DNA from: Micractinium sp. NFX-FRZ | Lineage: Eukaryota > Chlorophyta > Trebouxiophyceae > Chlorellales > Chlorellaceae | Assembly: GCA_029339195.1 (NCBI GenBank) | Contig: JAPTJF010000192.1 | Location: forward strand, 43,350-107,349 | Length of the DNA: 64,000 bases | Direction: 5' to 3' | Shown here: positions 40,688-52,300 of the stretch, one piece after another | Numbering within the stretch: the first letter of the stretch is position 1 | How the letters are laid out: each line of letters begins with the position of its first letter | Notes under the pieces: model-generated | Database searches by the model: none | What the model saw: the letters and a program-made list of their open reading frames with translations, nothing else | What the model was told of the DNA's origin: nothing | Made by a program: the position numbers and the translations under genes

Positions 40688-42522
40688 TTAGGCGGGGGGC
40701 GGGGGCATGCCGAGGTTGGCCGCCAGCGTGCGCATGCGCGCCTTCATGCCGTCCACGCTCTTCAGGTGCGCATCCTTCATCGCCTCCTGTACCAGCGCAT
40801 TCAGCTTCTCCACGCCCTGCAGGCGTGTTTGCAGTGGAAGATATGTCAGAAGGAGTGGGCAGCGGCGAACACAGAGGTCAGAAAAGGAAGGCATGGGGAG
40901 GACGTTCCTTGAGAGTGTGGGCACACAACACCCGCCCACACCGGCCTTCACACAGCAGAGGCAGATTGTTGAAGGGGCAATGCCAGCAAGCAGAAGCCCC
41001 ACCTAGTCGTACGCACCCTGCCTGAATCCACCTCACACATCCATACTCACCGGCCTTTCCACAGCAGAGGCAGGCTGCGGGTGCAGGCCGGCCGCCAGCG
41101 TTCACACAGCAGAGTGACGGTGCATGCCCCACCTGGTCGTACGCCTCCTGCGCTTTGTCAACCCACCCCACACATCAAAACCCCACCAGCCTTTCCACAG
41201 CAGAGGTAAGTCGAGGGTGCAGGCCCCCCACCAGCCTTCACACGGGCAAACAAGGTAGAGAAACATGGGGCCCACCTGGTCGTACGCCTCCTGCGTGATC
41301 TCCACGCTCCGCGGCTCCTGGTTGCCGCTCATCACCACGCGCACCGTCTCGTCGCCGCTGTAGCCGTCAAAGTCGGTGCTGCAGCAGGGGAGGGTGTGTG
41401 GGGGCTGGGGACGCAGGTGGGCTTGCTTGCGAGGTGGATTACAAACACAGACTGGCATTGTGGGGTGGAGAGTGTGGGCTACAAAGGAAGTCCGGGGCAC
41501 TGCGGTTTTCAATGTTGGTGGCTAGGTTTTGGGTAGATTTGGCGAGGAAGGGGGCGGGGGCGGGCAGATGTGAGGATGGAGGCAAGTACAACCACAACCC
41601 GTGACGAGTAGATTCAGACCGCAGCACTGATCTGCTGCTGCTGCTGCTGCTCACAATTCGTCGTAGGAGCGCACCCCTTGGCAATAGAAGCAGAGCAACA
41701 AGCTGCCACATAGCCTTCACTCCTGCTGCCCCTGTCAGTCGCGCCGCCGCTGAGCTGGGTGGCATCATCTGCTGTCACTGCTGCCGCCCTGCGCGCTGCC
41801 CTGTCAGCCTGCTGCAGCCCTCTTTCCACTGCTACCGGCGCCGCTACGGTCACCTTCTCCCTCCTGCCACCCTGCTCCTGCTGCTGCTGCTTCCCCCATA
41901 TGCTGCCCCCCCCCCAGTTGCATGCACTCATGCCCCCACCCCAGCCCATTGCACACAAGCCCTTGCCTGCCGCCCCCAGCTGCCGCACTCACGTTGCCAG
42001 CTCATCCTGCACCTTTGCCGCCTCCACCTGCACCAGCTGCTGCGCCTTCTTCAGGTTCTCCATCAGGTTGCCCATGTTGCCAAAGGGGTTGCCGCCGCCC
42101 TCCTGAAGCACCCACAATGCGGGAGGAGGTGGTTTGACAAAGGGGGAGCTAAGGCGGTGGCCAGGCGGCAGCGGCAGCGGCAGCGGCCCGTCACCCACCC
42201 AGCAGGAAACCACCTTGCTCGGCGCCCTGCCACCTCTCCCCGCCCCTACTCACGCCATCGCCCTTTCCAAACAGGGCGCGGGTCGTCAGCGCCCGCCGCT
42301 GCTGCACGCGAGGCCTGCACAAGACGGGGTGCACAGGGGTGGGGACCTCGCGACCTGCCTGCTGCTGGGCAGGACATCCCAGCGGTGCACTTCACTCCCA
42401 AGATGCCATGCCACTTTCGCAACGGGCGAAAGGGGGCCTCACAGCACTCACCGCTGCGTGGGGCGGGCCTGGAAGGCGCGCTGTGCAGGCACGGCCTGGA
42501 TGGCGGCGATGGTGGAAGCCAT
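40688..42522 (-). CDS. YbaB/EbfC nucleoid-associated protein, plastid type
   Basis: Model: join(40688..40816, 41276..41378, 41993..42102, 42254..42314, 42452..42522), 157 codons plus stop. YbaB/EbfC proteins are small dimeric DNA-binding proteins of bacterial nucleoids; the plant copies are plastid-targeted. The first ~45 residues (MASTIAAIQAVPAQRAFQAR and following) have transit-peptide character: no acidic residues, many Ala/Arg/Gln. The mature part shows the family hallmarks: NPFGNMGNLMENLKKAQQ, the helix VQVEAAKVQDEL, VRVVMSGNQEPRSVEIT, and the C-terminal helix LNALVQEAMKDAH. Length after the presequence fits the ~110-residue bacterial family. It is divergent from the prolyl hydroxylase gene, with start codons only 255 bp apart. 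Confidence 0.92.
40995..41160 (-). repeat. Two copies of YbaB exon 4 end with donor
   Basis: The exon ending at 41276 (QEAYDQ, then GTGGGC) is followed in the intron by copies near 41131 (QEAYDQ, GTGGGG) and near 41001 (AYD then TAG, GTGGGG). Spacing is about 143 and 130 bp. The intervening intron with CCTTTCCACAGCAGAGG is repeated as well. Confidence 0.85.
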
Positions 42523-42777
42523 GGTGACGATCAAACACAGTCTGGGGCAGCGCAAGGCTCGATGGCTGTGTACATCTGTGATGAGGGCGCAAGAAGGTCT
42601 CGGTGGAAGGTGTCGCGGGGTTGTCTGCTTGTCGGCACCAATTTCCTGATCACACGAGCGTGAGACACGCATAGGGTCTGCAAGCGCCACTTTGGCCCGC
42701 GCTACAAAGGGCCGGGCAGCGTTGTCCCGCTGACCTCCTCGTTCAAGCCGGATTAGCAGCTCTGGGTGGTGGACGTC
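42523..42777. promoter_or_regulatory. Short divergent promoter, YbaB / prolyl hydroxylase
   Basis: The two start codons are 255 bp apart on opposite strands, so both 5' UTRs and core promoters must fit here. No TATA box is evident. Confidence 0.45.
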
Positions 42778-45700
42778 ATGGCAGTTCGCCTGCTGCTGGG
42801 CCTGCTCCTGCTGGCCACGACGGCGGCACTGGCGGCGGGCGCCGCCAAGAAGCGGGGCCTTCCCGACCTGCAGGGCGACCGCGAGCTCATCGGCTACTCT
42901 GAGCAGGCCCGGGATGCGCCTCGGCGCGGCATGAAGGTAAGGGGCAGGGTGGTTGCCGCTGGAAACACGTGGTCTGACGTGCGTGCTTGGGTGCGCCGCC
43001 GCCTGTCCGCCCATCGCAGCCCGGCCTGCCCACCTTGTGACCGCGTCTTTTGCCCTGCCCTGCCTCACCAACTTGCCTGCTTGCTCCCCCAGGTGCTGTC
43101 CTGGGACCCACGCATCATTCTGTACGAGGGCCTGCTCACCGAGGGTGCGCCTGCCTGCTATCAACCCTGCCGCCACTGCCGCCCAACTGCTGCTCTTGCC
43201 TGCCAGTGGCTGCTGCGGCTGCTGCTGCTAGCGGCAGCTGCTCATGTCCAGCCAGCTGTGCACAGCGGTGTGCCTGCTACAACTGCCCCTCTCTGTGCTG
43301 CCGCAAGTGTTATGGGGAAGGCTGGCATGCTGGGAGCCGCATGCCCCTCACCGCTCCGGCGCCGCTGCCAGCAGCGCTGCGCTTGCCCCTCCCTCATGCC
43401 TCTCCCTCGCCGGTGCCCCTCCCTCTCCCTGGCAGAGGAATGCGACCACTTGGTGTCCAAGGCAGAGCCCCGGCTCACGCGCAGCGGTGTGGTGGATGTC
43501 GACAACCCGTCACACGAGGGCATCAGGTGGGGAGGGGCTGCCGAGCGGGGCACGGGTGGCCTGCAGCCCCCTGGCCCAAAGGAGCGCAGCGGCGAGTCCT
43601 CACCTTCCCCTTGGTAGCAGTGCATAGGACGTGGAGGCCTGCCGGGTGCATGCAATGCAGCATGTTGCGACGGCGGCTGCGCTGTGGTGGCACGCTGCGG
43701 CCACCAGGCGTGGCGCGCCTTGCCGCCACCAACCCTGCCCTCCCTCCCTCCCCTCCCTTCCCCGCTCCCCTCGCTCCACAGCGACATCCGCACCTCCTAT
43801 GGCATGTTCTTTGACCGGGAGGAGGACGAGGTGATCAGCCACGTGGAGCAGAAGCTGTCGGAGTGGAGCCTCGTCCCGCCCGGGCACGGAGAGGGCATCC
43901 AGGTGAGAGGGTGGGTGCTTGGGTGGTTGATTTGTGGGGTGGGGTGGGGTGGGGCTGTCAATACCGCCTTCAGGCTGAAGGTGCCAGCGAGGCGTGCTGT
44001 GCCTGCACATGAGGGGAGCGTGGCTGCAGCGTGGGGTGGGCCTGCTGGCAAGGGGAGGATGCGAGGGGGCGCGCCGCCACGGCAGGGCGCTTGGGGCGGT
44101 GGTGCATGCTCACTGCTACAGCGGGTCCTTTTGTGAGCCGTGTGTGGTGTGTGTTCTGGTTAAAGGTATTAAAGGAGGGGCTGGGGTTTGCAGAGCAGTG
44201 CGGCCAGCCTGCAGCGTTGCGGAGGTGCTGGCCCGTCATCGCCGGTGTGCGACTGGCTGGCTGCTGTGCATGCCGCCCACGCCACCCGCCCCTCACCCGC
44301 CCGCTTGGGGCAGGTGCTGCGCTACAACAATGGAGAGGAGTACAAGCCCCACTTTGACTACTTTTTCGACCAGGAGAGGTGAGCACAACAGGCGGGGCAC
44401 GAAAGCAGGGAAAGCAGGAAGGGGGCAGGCAGAGAGAGCAGGGCCCCGCTGGGGCAGGCGTGGCGGTGCGTCCCTCGTGCTGCGGCCGCACGCGGTCGAG
44501 CCTCTCCCCGTGCCTCCTCCCCTCCCCCTCCCGCCCCGCTCTGCAGCGTCTCCAACGGCGGCAACCGGCTGGCCACCATCCTCATGTACCTGGCAACTCC
44601 TGAGGAGGGAGGCGAGACGGGTGAGCTGGCCTGCAGGTTGAAAACAGCTGTGCAGCAGCTATAGCAGCAACAGTGCTAGCACACTTGTTGTGCATGGTGT
44701 AGGCGAGTTTGGGCCGGCAGCGGTGCTGCAAGCCGTGGCACCCGCCTGTTGCTCCACCCGTCGGCTGCCAAGGTCAGGCGGGCCCACTGGGCCCCCACCC
44801 CCCTGCCCCCCGCCGTATATGTGAGCACCGTGGTGCTGGCGCTGCTGTGCCTGCTTCCTTGTTGTGCGCTGCAGTGTTCCCCAACGTCAAGACCCCGCCC
44901 GGCCAGACGCGGGAGGCGGGGTACAGCGAGTGTGCGATGGACGGCTTGGCAGTGAAGCCTCGCAAGGGGGACGCAGGTGGGTGGGCCGAGCCTCTCCCGC
45001 ATGCCTCTTGCTTGCTGCTTCCGTGACACCCCTTCTGCCTCGACAACTCGACACACAGCGTCACCCTGCCGCTTGGCAGCCCGCCCACCTGCACGCCTGC
45101 TGCGCTCCCCTGCTGCATCGCACAGTGCACAGACACGTCTTTTCGGCTCCCCCGCCTGCCTGCTCCTATTACTGTTCGTTGCTCATCAGTCTCACTCCCT
45201 GCCACCGCCCCTCTGCATTAAGCACTCTTGCTGACCACTCTCCGCTCCTCCCACGCCGCCCCTCCACCCGCAGTTCTGTTCTTCTCCTTGCGCACCGAGG
45301 GCACGCTGGACAAGGGGAGCCTGCACGGCAGCTGCCCAACCACAAAGGGAACCAAGTGCGTACACTACATGCAGACATGCATCCCACCACCTGTGGTGCC
45401 ACCTGTGGGGCCACACACGCATGGGGGCTGGGCAGCACGTGGCATGCAGATGTAGGGTCGGCAGGTTGCAGTTCAAGGATGATGATGGGGCTGCTAATCC
45501 GGCTGGGGGATACCACAAGCTCCCGACTGACGCACTCGCTGCCGCCGCACCCCTGCCGCCCCCCTGCAGGTATGCCGCCACGAAATGGTGCGGAGGGGTG
45601 CCGGCCTGTGGGTGCTGGCCTGCTGATGGAACTGGCAGAGGACGGGAGCAGATGGGGGAGGGGTCCCGCCCAAAGTGTATCCCAGCGTGCACAGCGGGGT

Positions 45701-47444
45701 GCTGCGCACCGCACGCGGCGAGCACTCTGCTGCTGCAGCGCGACATCCCCCACCCACCCGCGTTTGACGTGCACTGCGTTATACATAAAAGACGCCTCAA
45801 GAGGCTCCCATGGCTGCTGCAGCAGCCCGCCGGCTGGCATGACATCAGTCGTACATTCACAGATTCCCAGCCTGCTGCTGTTGATGCCGCTGACTCGTGA
45901 CCTGCCTCCACACGCTTGCCCACCTTGCCCATCTATCTCCTCGGCCCACTGCTCCCGCTTCAGGTTTCACGTCGCGCATTATGCCATGCACGGCGAGCGG
46001 GCAGAGGCGGTGAAGCACCAGGTGTTCGTCCCGCCGCCGCCGCCCGCGCCGCCAGGTGCGGCGTGTGGGCCGTGCGCGTGCGCCGTTCAAGCCCTTCCTC
46101 CCCTGCTGCTGCTGCTGCTGCCCCTGTGCGGCTTTGGCATAGCGGAGGGTGTTAGGGTCGCACTGCCCAGCTCGTTGGGGTACGGCGTCGGAGCCTCCGT
46201 GGCGCACACTGTGCGCTGCCCCGTCCTGGTTGCGTGGGCCAGCTGTCAATTAATCAAGCAAGCACACCTGGCAGAGGTCAACCGGTGTTACACGTCTGCT
46301 GTGCTCACTTGTGCGCCTGCAGGCTGCAAGGATGAGAAGGATGCGTGCCAGGGCTGGGCCGAGGGGGGCGAGTGCCAGAGCAACCCAGGTGCGTGTGTGT
46401 GTGTGTGTGTGTGGTGGGCGTGTGAGCCCGCCCTTCTGGCCCAAACACGTTGCTGCTTGTGCGCGCTCGTGTGCGTGCGCCTTTGTGCGCGAGTGCGTCC
46501 ATGTGTGTGTCTCTGTTTGAACAGCCAGACTGAGGAGCAGTGCTTGAGTGCACCAATGTTACAACAGGGTGCAGACAGCTGTCCTCTGTTCCCCCCTTCC
46601 TCCCGCTCAGGTTTCATGGTGAGCCGGAAGACTGAGGGGCAGTGTATGCAACCGCCTCGTCAGCTGGCCCAGATTCCACCCTCGCTGTACCGCCTGCAAT
46701 CAAAGCGACCGCCTGCAAGCTTGCCTTGCAACAGCGCTTTGTCAGCAGCTCAGGCTGACTTGCTGCACTGGGTGGCCTGGCTGCCTGCTTGCCTGCCTGT
46801 CGAGCCCACTGCCCACCAGCCCAACCCGCCTGCCTGCCCAGCTCCCCACTCCCCTGCCTGCCTGCCTGCCTGCCTGCCGGTGCCCAGCTGCTGACGCATG
46901 CCCCCTTCCTGTGTGGGCCTCCCTCCTGTGCTTGCTTGCTCCATGCTTACAGGTGGGGTCACCGGGCAACCCTGGCAGCTGCTTGCTCAGGTGAGTCCTG
47001 TGCAGGGGCAGGCCAGGATGAGCCGCATGCATGCAGCGTGCTTGCGCGGCAGCGCTGCCCTCAGCGTGCCACGTGCCCTCATCTGCCGTGCGCCCTGCCC
47101 CTGCGGACTTGGTGTCCGAATACAGTACCCCCCCCCCTGCCGCTGCGCTCCCATCCGACTCATTTCCGACCCCGGCTACTGATCATGCCCATCCTCGCGC
47201 GCCCCCTGACTCCCATTCACCATCCTTGCGCACCCCCCGACTCCCATTCCCACCCTCACAACACCTCCATGGTCCCATTCCCCACCCTCGCAAGCAGCCC
47301 CCCACCTCCCCTTCCCCACCCTCACCCAACACCCCCACCCCCCCTTCCCCTACCCTGCCCCCGCACCGCAGCTGCGGGCGCTGCGACCTGATGCGGCCCT
47401 CAGCGCTGACCAGCAACCGCAAGGTGGCGGGCCTGGCGCTCTAG
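42778..47444 (+). CDS. Prolyl 4-hydroxylase with C-terminal ShKT domain
   Basis: Model: join(42778..42936, 43093..43144, 43436..43526, 43782..43902, 44314..44378, 44547..44620, 44875..44976, 45274..45355, 45570..45587, 45964..46055, 46323..46388, 46611..46618, 46953..46990, 47372..47444), 346 codons plus stop. It hydroxylates peptidyl proline using Fe(II) and 2-oxoglutarate, in plants and algae mainly on Hyp-rich cell-wall proteins in the ER/Golgi. Residues 1-20 form a signal peptide (VRLLLGLLLLATTAALAAG). Metal ligands: H154 and D156 in YKPHFDYFFD and H239 in LHGSCP; K249 (GTKY), ten residues on, would bind the 2-oxoglutarate carboxylate. The C-terminal CKDEKDACQGWAEGGEC ... CLLSCGRC segment is a complete six-Cys ShKT domain (about 287-328), common in plant and algal P4Hs. 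Exons of 18 and 8 nt are required for phase and motif continuity. Splice sites are all GT-AG. Confidence 0.93.
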
Positions 47445-49314
47445 CAGGCCCACCTCCGCTTCGTCGCTGCTTGCCCGCTCTGGATGAGGGCAGCGGCGTG
47501 CTGCTCTGCCCATGTCACCTTCTTTCTGAACCTTGCGCATCTGTGTGTATCTTCTGCCAGCTCCCTCCCGTGTGGGAAACCCTCCGCCTCAGCCCACTTC
47601 AGCCTCTGCCCTTTTCCTGCTCCGCCTGTCCCCGGCTGTGCCGTCGCGACCTGAACCGAATGGCGCGCCCTGTCAGCTGCGATGCCCTGAACTGTGAACT
47701 GACTTGTAAAACGTCACACATCGCTCCAGGGGCTGGTGGTTGGTGCGGGGGCGTGCGTTACTCGGAGGAGGGTGCCGCCTTGTGAGACCCATCCAACATG
47801 CCATTCATCTGCCCCCCTCCCCTCCCCTCCCAGCCCTGTCCAGCCTGGGCCCACCACTGCCTCCCCAGCTCTGCCTGCCCGCCACTGGTGCTGGACTTAT
47901 TAGTTTGCACAGATGTACTGCTCGCAATTGACAGAGAAGAAAAGAAGGCAGCAGCACAGCATCTTCGAAAGTGGGTGGGGGCTAGAATCAAATGGGCAAA
48001 GACAGGGTGAGTGCCGGCAAAACAGGCGCCGTGGGGGGCCGCCGCCCGGGCAACGAGGGGCGGCGGGCCCGCGGCGCCCTACTCACAGAGGAGTGAGGAA
48101 TGAAACGAGGGGGGGGGGCGCGTCGGGGGGACTCTTCCTGCGTCGGTTGTGGGGCTCATGAAATGCACTTTCCAAGAGGACACGGGGCGGGGGCAGGGCG
48201 CGATGTGGTGCAGATGGATGGGTGTGGGTGTGGTATGGTGTGCAGGATGACGAAAGGCAGGCCCATAAGGTAGGGGGGTGAGGAGATTTGCACGGCGGGG
48301 GGATCAAAGACAGAGAGGGGGTGTTGGGTGCGGCCGCCAGGATCAAGCCACCGGAACGTCGGTGGATGGGGTGGGGCAGGGGTGGGGCCACCTGCGCACG
48401 AGAGATGCGGTAACACAATGGGGGATTGGGGGATGGGGGGGAGTGCTGCAGAGGCGGTGCTGCCAGAGCGCCGATGATCATCAAAGCAGGCTAGGAAAAA
48501 AAATCGCACACGGTGGGTGGAAGGGAGGCCAAGGGCAGCGCGGGCCGGGGGCGGCGCTGCCAAGAAACAAGAACAAGAATTTGAGCGGACGTGGGGTGGG
48601 GTGGGGTGGGCAGGCGGGGAGCAGACGGGCGGCGGGTGGGCAAGGGAGAGGCCTCTGCTACAACGCCTGCGCTGCGCGGTTGAGGCGAGCGAGGGGGGTT
48701 CCTTTGTTGCGATCGGGGGCGGGGTGCGGGGAGGGTGTGTGTGTGCTGTGCGCGCTGTGAACGGTACTTGAGACTGGTGGGGAGGGGAAGGGTGCTGGGC
48801 AATGCTGATAGGCCTCGTTTGTTGTTGCTGTCGGGTGGGGGCAGGGCGCTACCCCAGGGGGTGGGCGTCCGCGCAGCAGGGGGGGGCGGGGGGGAGGCGG
48901 CGCGTGGGTATCATGCCGCATGGGGTGCAACACTGCACAGCTCCCTCCCGAGTGTGTGAGGCGGGGGGAGGGGTCGGAGGAGGGGCTGGCAAGGGTCGCC
49001 CAGGCAGGGCAGGGTACATGCGGGGTGCAAAGTGCAGGCCCGGGGGCTCGGGTGCGTTGGGGCGGCGGGCCTCAGGGGCCACAGGGGTCATCAGCTTGGG
49101 ACAAAGATGGGAGAGAGGGAGAGAGGGGCAAGGGACAGGGGGGCGGCAGGGGGGCCTGGCCGGGGCGCTGCGCTGCGGGCAGGCGCCGGGATGAATCGAA
49201 TCGTGCCGAATTGCGAATCGGGCGCTCAGAAGTTGGTGTGTGTGCAGGGCAGTCCGGCACGGCGCGTGTGCTGTGCACGCTGTACGGCGCGCGCGGGGCG
49301 GCGCGTGTGCTGCC
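47445..49314. other. Long convergent 3' spacer, G-rich on plus strand
   Basis: This lies between the stops of P4H (plus) and the CCCH protein (minus). From about 48010 to 49310 the plus strand is strongly G-biased with many GGGG runs, so the CCCH transcript would carry a long C-rich 3' UTR if it extends this far. Frames in it show only low complexity. No gene was recognised. Confidence 0.45.
47706..47710 (+). terminator. Possible TGTAA poly(A) signal
   Basis: TGTAA about 260 nt after the P4H stop codon, on the transcript strand, consistent with green-algal usage. Confidence 0.45.
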
Positions 49315-52300
49315 TCAAGAGTCTGCGCCCACAGAGTTGTTGCAGGCTTCCTGGGAGGAGGAAGAGGCCCAGATGGCCTTGCTCTCATAGTAGCCGGGGG
49401 GGCCGGCGCTCGGGCCGCCGGGCATGCCCTGCAGCAACAGCGGCGGTGTGGGGAGAAGGGCGGCGGCGTGAAGGCTTGCCACGCAGCACACAGCGGGCAG
49501 TGTGTCAAGCATGCCAGTGCCTGCAGCCTGCCTTGCTCCCCCCGCCCCGCATCCTCTCCCCTCCGCCCCTCCACTGTCCACACACCCCACGGGCTGTTTG
49601 CTGGCTGCCCCGCTCACCGGCGCGCCCGCCATGCCCGTCATCCCATCCATGCTGCCGCGGTGGCCCATGGAGTTGCCGCCCGCCAGCGGGTGCGCCCCAC
49701 CATTGAGCTGCCAGTTGTGCAGGCTCTCCATGAGGGCCGCCATGTTGGCGTCACCGCCGTGCTGGCCGCCCAGGCCAGAGTGCATGCCGTGGGGGACGCC
49801 GGGAGGGGGCATGCCGTGCATGCCGCCGGGCACTGCGAGGGGGTCGGGCGGGGGAGGTGGAGGGGTGAGTGAGCGAGCGAGCAAGCGAGCGGAGAGTGGA
49901 TCCCTGGGTTCAGGGTCCGGTCCAGTTTCTTCCGGCGTGCAGCATGCGAAAAAGCAGCAGGGGAGGGGCAGGGAAGCACACCGCCGCCCAAACCACACCA
50001 GCCCTCCCGCTGCCCGCGCTCACTCTGCGCCTGCGGGCCCTGGTGCTGCATCTGCGCCGCCACGAGGGAGAGCAGGGCTGGGTGCAGCATGTTGCCGTCG
50101 TGCTGGCCCTGCTGCATGCCGCCTTGCATGTAGCCGTTGGGGGCGGGGGGCATGCCGTTCATGGCGTAGCCGTTCATGCCGGCGGGAGGGCCGTAGCCGT
50201 TCACAGCCAGGCCTGCACAGGGAGGGAGGGAGGGCGGAGAGACAGGCAGGGGTGAGGCAGCGGCAGCAGGCGACAGGTTCTTTGCTCAGCTCAGCTCGAG
50301 AGCGCACGCAGAAGGGGCGCACAGCAGGGGCCTTGGCAGGGCAGGGCAGCGCAGCACACAGCCCAAGGCAGGGCAGTGCAGCACACCGCGTTGGCTGCTC
50401 ACCCGCCATGGCCAGGTGCTGCTGCTGGTTGCTCATCGCCTGCTGCAGCAGCGCCTGCTGCTGGTCCAGCGAGGAGCGGGCGCTGGTGTGCTGCAGGGCG
50501 TGCAGGATGCCGTCGAGAGAGGTGCGCGGCGGGGTGGCGCCCCCACGCAGCTTGGACAGGCGGGCGTCCAGGGAGGCGCGCTGAGGGGCCAGGCCAAGCT
50601 TGCGGGCCACTGCGGGAGGGGGAGGGGGAGGAGAAGGCAGGAGGGGTGCGGTGCAGGTGAGGGGCCGGTTGGGGGTGCGGGTGGGAGGCACACAAACACG
50701 CAGGCGGGCGGGCGAGGTTTGTGGAAGAGGGCAGCTGGGGGAGCATCCAGTGCCGTCCTGACCCCAAGGCAGAGCAAGGCAGAGGGAGGCAGGCAACACA
50801 GCGTGCACCGGCACGAACGTGCCTGCGTTGGACATGCGGGGCGCGTTGCCAGAGGGGAAGGGCTGCTCGTTGAGCGGCAGGCTGGAGGCGCCCGCGCCGG
50901 CGGCTGCCAGCTGGGCAGCGGCGGTGGTGGCGCCCGCCGGGGGCGGCGCGCCGGGCACCCAGCCCTGCTGCTGCTGCCGGGTGGCCAGCAGGCTGTCCAG
51001 CGACATGCGGGGCGGCAGGTTGGCCGAGGAGCCCCCACTGGCCGCCAGCATGGCCTGAGTGGTGGCGGCGGCGGCAGAGGCATCCAGGGACGCGCCGCGC
51101 GCGCTGGCGGCGTCCACCGACAGGCGCGCCAGCGCGGCGGCGGCCTGCGCGGCGGCGGCCTGCGCCGCCTGCACCTGCTGCTGCTGCGTCAGCACCGCCA
51201 TGGCGGCGGCGGCGTCGCTGACGGCCGTCGCCTCGGCTGACCGTGCGGCGGGCATGTCTGCCAGGCTGGCCGGCTGGGAGGGGGTGTTGGGGGAGCCGGA
51301 GCGGTCGGGGGAGCGCCCTCCAGAGCCTCCGGAGCCGCCGCTCTTGCTGGAGCTGCGGGTGAGGGAGGCGCGGGAGCTGGGGGAGGCCATGGCGTTGGCT
51401 GCAGCCGTGGCGGCGGCGGCGGCGGCCAGGCCGCCAGACCCCGCGCTCGCCAGGATGGCGGCCACGCTGGCAGCCGCGCTCTGCGCGTCGCCAGAGCCCC
51501 GCCCCGCCGCCATCGGCTCCTGCATGTTGTTCAGCATCTCCTCGCTCGCCAGGCGGGCAAAGGCGGAGGCGGCGGCGGAGGGGGCGCCGCCCACGCTGTC
51601 TGTGGACAGGCGCGCCATGCCGCTGTCAGTTGACAGGCGGGCCATGCCGCCGTCAGTTGACAGGCGGGCCATGCCGCCGTCGGTGGAGAGGCGGGCCATG
51701 TCGGTGGACATGCGCGCCGCCGCGGCCGCCTGCTGCTGCTGCTGCTGTGCCGCCAGCATGGCAGCCACGTTGGCCTGCACGTTGTGGGAGGAAGCGGTGC
51801 GGCAGGGTGAGCACAGGTGTTGGCCGGGAGGTGATGCTGGAAAAACAAATCTCTGGGAGATCTGGGAGATCTAGCGGACGCGCCGGCGCCGGCCCGCCAG
51901 ATTTGGGGCGCAATCTGCCCTGCCCGATCGCACCTCTGCGGCGGCGGGGCCCTCAAAGGCGTGGATGGGCTGGCGCAGGTCCAGGACAGAGTGGGCGAAG
52001 AAGCAGACGGGGCGGCGGCAGTTGGGGCCCTCCTTGCACAGCTGGGTGCGATACTTGGCGGGGTGCAGCCAGCACTCATAGACGCCGTGCGAGTAGGTGC
52101 AGCTGTCTCCCCTGCGGGCCATTGACAGGGTACGGGGTGGGGGGAGGGCAGGTGGGTTGGGCAGAGGAAGGGAGGGGTGGGTGGGGGTGGGGTCCCGGAC
52201 GATTCTGGCCCCAGCTTCAGGGCAGCTGCCACCAGGTGGTCCCAGCATTGCTCCAGCCCAGGGGCCACCCACACCGCTGCCTGCAGCAGCTGGAAACATG

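Noticed and set aside
44864..46894. 676-codon plus-strand open frame
   Set aside because: It runs through introns of the prolyl hydroxylase gene in mixed frames; the conserved motifs lie in the spliced model instead. Long chance frames are common in this GC-rich DNA.
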